A stretch of DNA of 7,507 nucleotides, from the NCBI GenBank assembly GCA_018663165.1, contig JABJES010000280.1, positions 1-7,507 of the forward strand, read 5' to 3'. The DNA comes from Rhodospirillaceae bacterium (GTDB lineage Bacteria > Pseudomonadota > Alphaproteobacteria > UBA11136). The notes under the pieces are model-generated. The model was not told the DNA's origin. It searched no databases and was given only the letters and a program-made list of their open reading frames with translations. Made by a program: the position numbers and the translations under genes. Below, piece after piece: positions 1 to 7,507 of this stretch; position 1 is the first letter of the stretch; every line of letters starts with the position of its first letter.

Positions 1-436
1 CAACCTCAACATCGGCGGCGATCGACGCCGACCCGATCAACTCGCAACCCACCTGGCTGATCTGGCGCGCCGGGCGAAGTTGGGTGCCCCGGACTCGGAG
101 AATCTGCCCCCCATAACTCAGGCGCAGAGGGCGCGGCACATCGGCTAACCGGGTGGTCGCAATGCGAGCGACCTGGACCGTCATGTCTGAACGAATGCCC
201 ATCATATGTTGTGAGACCGGGTCCATCAGGCGGAAGGTTTGCCCTGCCGTCGCCGCACCGGCACCGGCAAGCAGACTTTCCTCAAACTCAACAAGAGGCG
301 GCTTTACCCTCTCGAACCCATGGCTGGCCAGGCAATTGACGAGTCCTTCGGCAACAGTCGCCTCCTGCGCGGCCTCTGGCGGCAGAACATCAGACAGACC
401 GGCGGGCAAAAGCCCCTTATTCGGCAGATCGTTCAT
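1..436 (-). CDS. hisZ: ATP phosphoribosyltransferase regulatory subunit HisZ (5' part, runs off the left edge)
   Basis: HisZ is a catalytically inactive relative of histidyl-tRNA synthetase. It assembles with short-form HisG to make and feedback-regulate ATP phosphoribosyltransferase, the first enzyme of histidine synthesis, in the cytoplasm. The first 145 residues are present. They begin LLPAGLSDVLPPEAA (residues 9-23), followed by the class II synthetase-like core with FRLMDPVSQ (68-76), the motif-2-like RSDMTVQVAR (82-91), and YGGQILRVRGTQLRP (108-122). Full-length family members have about 370-400 residues, so more than half lies outside the window. The ATG at 434-436 fits the family N-terminus, and an AAAGAG sequence a few bases upstream could serve as a weak ribosome site. 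It follows serC on the same strand after 156 bases. HisRS itself is less likely, because the wording matches HisZ. A HisZ implies a short HisG elsewhere in the genome. Confidence 0.9.
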   Translation of the reverse strand, partial: MNDLPNKGLLPAGLSDVLPPEAAQEATVAEGLVNCLASHGFERVKPPLVEFEESLLAGAGAATAGQTFRLMDPVSQHMMGIRSDMTVQVARIATTRLADVPRPLRLSYGGQILRVRGTQLRPARQISQVGCELIGSASIAADVEV

Positions 437-592
437 GGCACTCTTTATTCTGTGAACAGGCCCGTAATATGCCCTTTTGTGGCGCGAAACGGAACCCAAT
501 GGGCAAAATTTCCAGCACCCGCCGTTTCCTAGCCTTTTTGCGCCGCCACGGCAACGCTAATAGGCCTAAAACCCCGGAAATATGCGGCTCCC

Positions 593-1735
593 TCAGGCCC
601 CTTCTGTCGTCACTTCGCTCAACGCCCACTCAAACCAGGGAAGCAAATTCTCTAAATCCATCGCCTCGACGGTCCCCCCGGTCCAGATTCTCAGCCCCGG
701 CGGCGCCGTGCGATAGCTCTGAATATCGAAGGCGACACCTTCTTTCTCAAGCAGGCTCGTGATCCGTGCCGCCGCCGCAGATATTCCCTCGACTCCGAGC
801 GCATCAAAAAACGGCCCGGTCAGCTTCAGGCAAACCGGGCTGAGAGGACGAGTTTCCGGGGTTTTGGCCAAATGCGCCACATCGCTCCTTTTATTTACCC
901 AGGCATCAAGCAAGGTAAAATTAGCTTTGCTGCGATCAATCATGGCGTCCAGCCCACCGATCGAGTCGATCCACTCCAACACAACAAGAGCATCCTCAAT
1001 GCACAACAGCGAAGGCGTATTGATCAGACCGTCTGTCAGCACCTCGGGGCTAAGTCGCATTAATTTAGGTATAGGCCATGGGGGAGTGTAACTTTTCAGC
1101 CTTTCAAGGGCGAGAGGCGAGAGGACCAGCACCCCATGCTGGGCCTCTCCACCCATAGCTTTTTGCCAGGAAAAACTTGTCGCATCGAGCCGGTCCCAGG
1201 GAAGATTGAGACAAAAGGCAGCCGAGATCGCATCGCAGATAACCAGCCCCTCGCGCTTATTGGCGATCCACTCTCCATTTGGAACACATACGCCAGCCGT
1301 CGTTCCCGTCCAGGCAAAGACGAGATCATGAGCCGGATTAATTGCGGAAAGATCGGGCAACGCCCCATAGGGGGCTTTAAACTCATGGATTTCCGGAATT
1401 TTCAGTTCGGCCTCGACGTCGTGAAGCCATTCATCGCCAAAACGGTCAAAGGCGAGGACATCCACGGGACGAGCCCCGAGAAGGTTCCACATTGCCGTCT
1501 CCATCGCCCCGGTATCGGACCCCGGCACAAGAAGCATCGTATAATCGTCGGGAATATCGAGCAGAGATCGCAGACGAGCCATCACCTCATCAATGGCTGC
1601 ACGGCCGGGCTTTGAGCGGTGATAGCGCCCCATAAGACCACGGGTGAAACGATCCAGGGACCAGCCCGGCGGCTTACGGCACGGGCCGCTGGAAAATCGG
1701 GGATTTCCAGGTTTGAGAGAGGGTTTATCAACCAT
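593..1735 (-). CDS. serC: Phosphoserine aminotransferase SerC, alphaproteobacterial type
   Basis: SerC is a cytoplasmic PLP enzyme that converts 3-phosphohydroxypyruvate and glutamate to O-phosphoserine, the second step of serine synthesis. It may also act in pyridoxal phosphate synthesis. The 380-residue protein opens with KPGNPRFSSGPCRKPPGWS (about 8-26), the typical N-terminus of this subgroup. VICDAISAAF carries the likely cofactor-binding Asp168, and SFSWQKAMGGEAQHG carries the PLP lysine Lys192. INTPSLLCIED and the C-terminal APPGLRIWTGGTVE also match the family. The stretch just before INTPS looks a few residues shorter than in relatives I recall, without damage to any motif. The ATG at 1733-1735 is directly preceded by an in-frame stop, so no earlier start exists; the nearest GGAG lies about 13 bases upstream, which is far. 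It sits 35 bases downstream of the permease gene and is probably co-transcribed with it. Confidence 0.95.
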   Translation of the reverse strand: MVDKPSLKPGNPRFSSGPCRKPPGWSLDRFTRGLMGRYHRSKPGRAAIDEVMARLRSLLDIPDDYTMLLVPGSDTGAMETAMWNLLGARPVDVLAFDRFGDEWLHDVEAELKIPEIHEFKAPYGALPDLSAINPAHDLVFAWTGTTAGVCVPNGEWIANKREGLVICDAISAAFCLNLPWDRLDATSFSWQKAMGGEAQHGVLVLSPLALERLKSYTPPWPIPKLMRLSPEVLTDGLINTPSLLCIEDALVVLEWIDSIGGLDAMIDRSKANFTLLDAWVNKRSDVAHLAKTPETRPLSPVCLKLTGPFFDALGVEGISAAAARITSLLEKEGVAFDIQSYRTAPPGLRIWTGGTVEAMDLENLLPWFEWALSEVTTEGA

Positions 1736-1770
1736 CTAAACAGGGCAGCTCCGAATTCCGGCAACTTTTC

Positions 1771-3612
1771 CTAGAGGCCATAATACCAGGGCGCAAAGAA
1801 GGAAAAGACGAGCCAGAGAATAATTGTCAGTGGCAGGCCGGCACGAATGAAGTCGGTAAAACGGTAATGCCCCGGCCCCATGACCAGAAGATTGGTCTGA
1901 TACCCCACCGGCGTGGCGAATGAACAATTAGCCCCGAAAACAACGGCCACGGCGAAGATAACCGGATCGACCCCGAGACCGATCGCAATATTGACGGCAA
2001 TCGGCGTAAACAGAACCGCACAGGCATTGTTGCTGATGACGTTGCTGAGCATTGCCACCATCAGAAAAAAGACTGAAAGAACAAGCGCTGGATGGGACCA
2101 GCCGAAAACATCGATAACACTCTGGGCAAGGAAACCGGCCGCACCCGTTGCCTGCAAGGTGGCGCCAAGGGCAAGAGAGGCGGCCACCATGAGAAGTAAA
2201 TTGCGATCAATCGCGCGTCCCGCCTGGCGAATATTGAGAACACCGGAATAGATCATCGCCGCCGCGCCAAGCAGTGCCGCGATAACGATTGGAACGATTT
2301 CCAAAGCGGCAAGAGCAATGACGGAAAAGAAGATAATATTAGCCCGGCGCGCCATTTTCGGTGACGGCAGACCCGAAGCCGACCATTCCATCGGCAGCAG
2401 GTCTCGGTGGGCACGCAGGGATTCAACATCCTCCGTTGCCCCCTGAATAAGAAGAATGTCTCCAGCCTCAAGAGGAATTTCTGTCATCCTGGCGCGAATC
2501 ATTCGTGATCGACGTTGCAGACCGAGAACGATGCTCTTGAATTTGTAGCGAAAACCGATCTGTTCCAGGTTCTGGCCGATCAATCGGGATGCTGGCGTCA
2601 CCATAACCTCGGAGAGAATCTGGTCTCCCTCGCCCGCCTCTTCCTCATCGCTTGTCTCAATACCGGGATGCTCGGTATGAAGGACCCCGGCCCCGCGTGC
2701 CAACACATCGGTTAGCGCCTTACGGGTTGCGGCAACGATCAGGACATCTCCGGGACGCAGGATAAAGCCGTCAAAGGGCGGTAATTCGGCATGCTCGCCA
2801 CGGAGAATCATCCGCACCGTCATATCCCGCAGCCCTGGAAAGATTCCGGCCTTGGCCTCTTCCCCAACAAGTTTTGAATCCTCAAGAACAGTAATCTGGG
2901 CGATGAACTGCTTGCCGCTTTCGCTGATCAGGGTTTTGGTCAGCGTCGCCCGATCAGTTAACAACCGGGGGGCTATAAAAATAACATAGGCCAGGCCAAT
3001 AACCGCTAACACCAAGCCCGGCACCGTAAACTCAAAGAAACTGAACGGGCGCTGATTCATTTCAATCAGGGAGCTGGAAACCAGAAGGTTGGTGCTCGAT
3101 CCGATCAGCGTTGTCATACCGCCAAGCATCGCGGCAAAGGACAAGGGCATCATCACCATGCTGGGCGAACGGTTCAGCTTCGCCGCCAGGGCCTGCATGA
3201 TCGGAATGAAAATCACCACCACGGGGGTGTTGTTGAGAAAGGCGCTAATCGCCAGAACAAAGACCAGGGACAGCACCATAGCTACGACCGGATGTATGGC
3301 GCCACTCTGGAAGACGGATTGCGCCATCTGGTCGAGCGCCCTGGTGTTGACCATCCCCTGACCAACCACCAGAAGCGACATCACTGCGATCAAGGCCGGA
3401 TTGGCAAAGCCGGCGAGAATCGTCGTCGGCTGCAGGAGATTCTCATTATCCGCACCAAGAACAGGGAAAAAATAGAAAAAGGCCATCAACAAGGCAAGAA
3501 TGCCGATTGAGACATATTCCATGGGCACCTTTTCCCATGTGTACATGGCAATGGCGCCAACTACGAAAAGCAGGGCAGCCAGAATCAACCAGGATGGATC
3601 AACAAGAAACAT
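1771..3612 (-). CDS. SLC13 (DASS) family permease with two central RCK_C/TrkA-C domains
   Basis: This is a 613-residue inner-membrane protein, probably an ion-coupled anion transporter (dicarboxylate, sulfate or similar); the substrate cannot be read from sequence. Hydrophobic segments fill residues 7-215 and 425-610. Between them lies a hydrophilic part with two RCK_C/TrkA-C-like domains, roughly 235-305 (ending RPGDVLIVAATRKAL) and 330-400 (ending EAGDILLIQGATEDV), joined by an acidic linker near 320-330. The two inverted membrane halves carry the expected signatures: SAFLNNTPVVV (123-133) and LIGSSTNLLV (169-178) in the first, and VISNNACAV (525-533) and ATPVGYQTNLLVMGPG (566-581) in the second. 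The NNT and SNN triplets align with the SNT motifs of characterised family members. Length and domain order are normal for this subgroup. It appears to head the permease-serC unit. The ATG at 3610-3612 is preceded very closely by GGTAAAGG, an unusually tight ribosome-site spacing. Confidence 0.9.
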   Translation of the reverse strand: MFLVDPSWLILAALLFVVGAIAMYTWEKVPMEYVSIGILALLMAFFYFFPVLGADNENLLQPTTILAGFANPALIAVMSLLVVGQGMVNTRALDQMAQSVFQSGAIHPVVAMVLSLVFVLAISAFLNNTPVVVIFIPIMQALAAKLNRSPSMVMMPLSFAAMLGGMTTLIGSSTNLLVSSSLIEMNQRPFSFFEFTVPGLVLAVIGLAYVIFIAPRLLTDRATLTKTLISESGKQFIAQITVLEDSKLVGEEAKAGIFPGLRDMTVRMILRGEHAELPPFDGFILRPGDVLIVAATRKALTDVLARGAGVLHTEHPGIETSDEEEAGEGDQILSEVMVTPASRLIGQNLEQIGFRYKFKSIVLGLQRRSRMIRARMTEIPLEAGDILLIQGATEDVESLRAHRDLLPMEWSASGLPSPKMARRANIIFFSVIALAALEIVPIVIAALLGAAAMIYSGVLNIRQAGRAIDRNLLLMVAASLALGATLQATGAAGFLAQSVIDVFGWSHPALVLSVFFLMVAMLSNVISNNACAVLFTPIAVNIAIGLGVDPVIFAVAVVFGANCSFATPVGYQTNLLVMGPGHYRFTDFIRAGLPLTIILWLVFSFFAPWYYGL

Positions 3613-3624
3613 GCCTTTACCGCA

Positions 3625-3657
3625 GACTCATGTGTTTAATCGACTCATGTGTTTAAT
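3625..3657. repeat. Tandem 16-bp direct repeat beside the permease start
   Basis: GACTCATGTGTTTAAT occurs exactly at 3625-3640 and again at 3642-3657, separated by one base, giving a 17-base period. The proximal copy ends 12 bases upstream of the permease ATG, so the repeat lies in its 5' untranslated leader or core promoter. It could be a pair of binding sites on adjacent helical faces or a recent slippage duplication; the sequence alone does not decide. Confidence 0.9.
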
Positions 3658-3670
3658 GTAATTGGGAAAG

Positions 3671-3802
3671 GACGGTCCTCCCCAAAACCGTCAATGGATA
3701 AGATTACCATGTCCCCTCCCGGTAACGATAGAAAGAATGCAAAACCGGGAAGAAACACCATATAAAATGGAAGCGTCTATCCAGGCAGGGCCGCATGGAT
3801 AG
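3671..3802. repeat. Cluster of inverted repeats (potential hairpins or operators)
   Basis: Three clear inverted repeats follow one another. GACGGT (3671-3676) pairs with ACCGTC (3687-3692). TCCCGGT (3717-3723) pairs with ACCGGGA (3744-3750). CTATCCA (3777-3783) pairs with TGGATAG (3796-3802); the loop of this last one can add an inner GGC/GCC stem. Their centres are 52 and 56 bases apart. A weaker ATGG/CCAT pair lies at 3694-3710. None is followed by a T-run on either strand, so they are not standard intrinsic terminators. They could be a structured leader RNA for the permease, regulator sites or an unknown small RNA. Confidence 0.6.
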
Positions 3803-3824
3803 GTCATTCATCGCCCTTGCGCAA

Positions 3825-3887
3825 CTATTTTTTCATTAATTTCTTGTTATATAATATTATATTACTAATTTTATTTGTTTAATATAG
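3825..3887 (+). promoter_or_regulatory. AT-rich tract, probable promoter region for the thiC transcript
   Basis: About 60 bases with almost no G or C stand out from the GC-rich surroundings, just upstream of the riboswitch. Candidate -10 boxes on the plus strand are a perfect TATAAT at 3848-3853 and TAATAT at 3880-3885. TTGTTA at 3844-3849 could be a -35 box, with TAATTT at 3866-3871 sixteen bases after it. No single pair is convincing, so the exact promoter is not assigned. The tract may also supply upstream elements to the divergent permease promoter. Confidence 0.4.
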
Positions 3888-3925
3888 GGTTGACCGGCAA
3901 CGCTGCTTGTAACAGCATAGGCGGT

Positions 3926-4039
3926 ATTCCTGGGGGTGCTCTTTAAAGAAAGAAGCTGAGACGCCGCCTGTTTCCTGTAGATAAAACAGGTGAAGCGGCA
4001 ACCCTTTGAACCTGATCCGGCTTATACCGGCGTAGGAAA
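3926..4039 (+). ncRNA. TPP riboswitch (THI box) controlling thiC
   Basis: The aptamer binds thiamine pyrophosphate and lowers expression of thiamine synthesis genes when TPP is plentiful. The conserved blocks are present in order: GGGGTGCT (3933-3940), GCTGAGA (3955-3961), ACCCTTTGAACCTGATCCGG (4001-4020) and CCGGCGTAGGA (4027-4037). The outer stem P1 is TTCCT (3927-3931) with AGGAA (4034-4038). The variable arm closes with GCCG (3963-3966) and CGGC (3996-3999), and its extension pairs CCTGTTT (3967-3973) with AAACAGG (3984-3990). The P4/P5 arm is CCGG, CTTATA, CCGG. It lies 93 bases before the thiC ATG. No T-run terminator follows, so control of translation is more likely than attenuation. 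Confidence 0.97.
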
Positions 4040-4108
4040 TGGAACCGGGCGATCACGATTTATTTGATCTCCCTCCATCAATCGTTGGAACACCGGATCT
4101 CCTGATGA

Positions 4109-5971
<1,863 letters not shown>

Positions 5972-5982
5972 GGAGTAAAGCA

Positions 5983-6381
5983 ATGCCGTATCTAACGACG
6001 GTCGAAACCATTGCCCATATTCTGGGGGCGTTTTACATCGTCATTGCCATCGCCATGCTGATCCGCCCCGAGGGCTACCGTAAAATGGCGGCGGAATTCT
6101 TTGCCAGTGCGGCGCTCTGCTATACAGGCGGCATTCTGGCCCTGTTTTTGGGACTGGTCGTCCTCGCCCTTCACGACAATTGGACGGGCGGGTTGAATAT
6201 CGTCGTCGGAATTATCGGCTGGCTGGCCACCATCAAGGGGGCCGTGCTGATCATTTATCCCAGCCTGTTCGAAGGAATGACCGCCTCTCTGACCAAGAGC
6301 GACACCAATTTGCGAATTACTGGCATCGTTGCGCTGCTTATCGGCCTCTATTTAACCCTGACGGCTTACGGAAAAATTTAA
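5983..6381 (+). CDS. Small four-helix integral membrane protein of unknown function, in the thiC unit
   Basis: I do not recognise the family. The 132-residue protein has four hydrophobic stretches, about 8-27, 42-64, 70-92 and 110-128, with short loops and no signal-peptide cleavage pattern, so it is expected in the inner membrane. Glycines are frequent in the helices (for example VVGIIGW and GIVALLIGLYL). A charged loop lies at 28-36 (RPEGYRKMA) and a hydrophilic one at 97-110. No catalytic or metal motif is evident. The ATG has a good GGGAG ribosome site seven bases upstream and starts 11 bases after the thiC stop, so it should be expressed from the TPP-controlled thiC transcript. That context suggests, without proving, a link to thiamine or pyrimidine precursor handling; it may also simply be a passenger. 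Its stop codon overlaps the convergent transferase gene. Confidence 0.85.
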   Translation: MPYLTTVETIAHILGAFYIVIAIAMLIRPEGYRKMAAEFFASAALCYTGGILALFLGLVVLALHDNWTGGLNIVVGIIGWLATIKGAVLIIYPSLFEGMTASLTKSDTNLRITGIVALLIGLYLTLTAYGKI

Positions 6382-7025
6382 TCGTAGCTTTCGTAATGGC
6401 GGATATAGAAATCGCCGGGATTGGCAATCGCCTGGACACTGGCGCGGCCCTGCATCGCTGCCAGCCATTTTTCAAGGCGCGGATATGTGTCAGATAATTC
6501 CAATCCGCTGTAATGGGCAATCGCTGGCCAGCGCTCAAAGAAGGGGTAAAAGGTGAAATCGGTCAATGTAGGCCCACGCCCCAGAAAATAAGGCCCATCT
6601 CCGGCCTGGGCCAGACCCTCCTTCTCTATAAATTCGAGCACCAGGGCCATCTTCGCCCCGACCTTTTCCTGTGATGCCTCGTCGCGGGCCGCCATCAATT
6701 TATAAAAAAGCGGCACCAGAGTGTCGTTGGCATACGTCACCCAAATTCGCGCCCTCGCTCTGTCCTCTAGCACTTGGGGCATCAGTGGCGGATCGGCAAA
6801 GACCTCTTCGAGATATTCGTTAATTACCGCCGATTCCCAAATGACGGCCTTTGCGTGGCGGATTACCGGCACCCGTCCCTGGGGCGAAATTTTGAGGAAC
6901 CAGTCGGGCTTGTTCTCAAGATCAATCTCGGTAAGGCTGAAGGGCACGTCCTTTTCGATCAGCACCAACCGGCTGCGCTGGGCGAAGGGACAGGTAGAAG
7001 CAGAGAAAATTTCAATTTCCGTCAT
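6378..7025 (-). CDS. Glutathione S-transferase family protein
   Basis: This is a 215-residue soluble protein with the two-domain transferase layout. The N-terminal thioredoxin-like domain (about 1-75) has STCPFAQRSRLVL with Cys12 in the active-site position, the cis-proline motif RVPVI at 51-55, and WESAVINEYL at 63-72, whose Glu64-Ser65 bind the glutathione gamma-glutamyl group. The all-helical C-terminal domain carries YFLGRGPTLTDFTFYPFFERW, the usual buffer around the N-capping Asp. The CPFA start resembles omega-like or stringent-starvation-protein-like members, which often do thiol transfer or glutathione-dependent reduction; the substrate is unknown. Its ATG lies 14 bases after the thiD stop, so it probably shares that transcript. 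A seven-A run directly precedes the start, with GGA next to it. The stop overlaps the convergent membrane-protein gene by four bases. Confidence 0.9.
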   Translation of the reverse strand: MTEIEIFSASTCPFAQRSRLVLIEKDVPFSLTEIDLENKPDWFLKISPQGRVPVIRHAKAVIWESAVINEYLEEVFADPPLMPQVLEDRARARIWVTYANDTLVPLFYKLMAARDEASQEKVGAKMALVLEFIEKEGLAQAGDGPYFLGRGPTLTDFTFYPFFERWPAIAHYSGLELSDTYPRLEKWLAAMQGRASVQAIANPGDFYIRHYESYD

Positions 7026-7039
7026 CTTTTTTTCCAGTG

Positions 7040-7507
7040 TCAGATTTTAAACGGAGGAATAGCAAAGCCGTGGGCAAGTGGTCCGTGTCCTTCGCCAAAC
7101 CCCTTTGCTTGCGCAATCGCCCCTTGCAGATAGGCTCGCGCCCGCGCCACCGCATCGGCAAGTTCAAGCCTCTGGGCAAGGCCGGTGGCGACTGCCGAAG
7201 CCAGAGCACAGCCGGTACCATGTGTATTATCCGTATCGATCCGGGGCTGTTCGAAAATCTTTTCGCCCCCCGGCCAGACCAACAAATCACGCACCACCTC
7301 ACCGGGCAAATGGCCCCCCTTGATCAGCACGGCCCCAACGCCAGTCGCAAGAATATCTGCCGCCGCCGCACCCATATCCTCAAGGTTACCGATGTTCCGT
7401 CCGCTCAAACGTTCGGCCTCGGGAATATTCGGCGTCACCAGACTGGCCATGGGAAGAAGCCGCGCTTTCAGACAATCAATCCCCACTTCATCAAGCAACG
7501 CCACCCC
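7040..7507 (-). CDS. thiD: Hydroxymethylpyrimidine/phosphomethylpyrimidine kinase ThiD (3' part, runs off the right edge)
   Basis: ThiD phosphorylates HMP and then HMP-P to HMP-pyrophosphate, the pyrimidine donor for thiamine phosphate synthase, in the cytoplasm. Only the last 155 residues are present, in open frame to the window edge. An internal Met codon near 7504 should not be taken as the start, because the ribokinase-fold family normally has about 260-270 residues. Visible motifs are LVTPNIPEAERL, VLIKGGH, and NTHGTGC encoded at 7208-7228. In the last, GTGC forms the phosphate-binding anion hole and includes the catalytic cysteine known from Salmonella ThiD. The end, GHGPLAHGF, is also typical. 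It is convergent with thiC, whose product HMP-P is its substrate, and lies directly upstream of the transferase gene. Any riboswitch on its own transcript would lie outside the window. Confidence 0.95.
   Translation of the reverse strand, partial: GVALLDEVGIDCLKARLLPMASLVTPNIPEAERLSGRNIGNLEDMGAAAADILATGVGAVLIKGGHLPGEVVRDLLVWPGGEKIFEQPRIDTDNTHGTGCALASAVATGLAQRLELADAVARARAYLQGAIAQAKGFGEGHGPLAHGFAIPPFKI

Noticed and set aside
530..560. Possible terminator between serC and hisZ: GC-rich imperfect hairpin beside a homopolymer run
   Set aside because: On the transcribed minus strand the run after the hairpin is A, not T, and the stem has a bulge, so it does not fit an intrinsic terminator.
417..629. 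70-codon minus-strand frame spanning the hisZ-serC gap
   Set aside because: It is out of frame with both genes, begins inside serC, is rich in Arg and Lys, and does not resemble a protein family.
3694..3765. 23-codon frame on the plus strand starting MDKITMSPPG
   Set aside because: It has no ribosome site, is very short, and overlaps an inverted repeat.
3704..3811. 35-codon frame on the minus strand upstream of the permease
   Set aside because: It starts after a GGGCG-like site, but its composition (many Arg, Phe, His, Trp) looks random, and the inverted repeats run through it. It is not convincing as a leader peptide.
4051..4069. GATCA/TGATC inverted repeat after the TPP aptamer as an attenuator
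   Set aside because: It has only five base pairs and no T-run. It may be part of the leader fold but is not a terminator.

Overview
The window is ordinary chromosomal DNA from a Gram-negative bacterium, most likely an alphaproteobacterium of the Rhodospirillales or a related marine group. The evidence is a HisZ with Rhodospirillales-like wording, a SerC of the alphaproteobacterial type, and a 612-residue ThiC whose cluster cysteines and metal histidines sit at a constant six-residue offset from those I recall for Caulobacter ThiC. Base composition looks to be in the mid-50s % GC by eye, except for one sharply AT-rich island. There are no RNA genes for translation, CRISPR arrays, IS elements or phage genes.

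Left part, minus strand (1-3612). Read in the direction of transcription, this is an SLC13-type membrane permease with two RCK_C/TrkA-C domains, then serC (phosphoserine aminotransferase) 35 bases later, then after 156 bases the 5' part of hisZ (regulatory subunit of ATP phosphoribosyltransferase), which runs off the left edge. The 437-592 gap shows no gene and no convincing terminator.

Centre, gene-free (3613-4132). This divergent intergenic region holds a 16-bp tandem direct repeat next to the permease start and a series of inverted repeats. It then has an AT-rich promoter-like island, a clear TPP riboswitch (THI box) on the plus strand, and a thiC Shine-Dalgarno that could be masked by an upstream CCTCC.

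Right part (4133-7507). On the plus strand, thiC (HMP-phosphate synthase) is followed after 11 bases by a small four-helix membrane protein of unknown function. On the minus strand, convergent with these, a thiD 3' fragment (HMP/HMP-P kinase) enters from the right edge and is followed after 14 bases by a glutathione S-transferase family gene. The membrane protein and the transferase gene overlap tail to tail at a shared TTAA.

ThiC makes HMP-P and ThiD phosphorylates it to HMP-PP, so the right half is a thiamine pyrimidine-branch locus. TPP feedback is visible for the thiC transcript. The most open questions are the role of the small membrane protein in the thiC unit and the structured region between the divergent units. 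I found no clearly new biological system.
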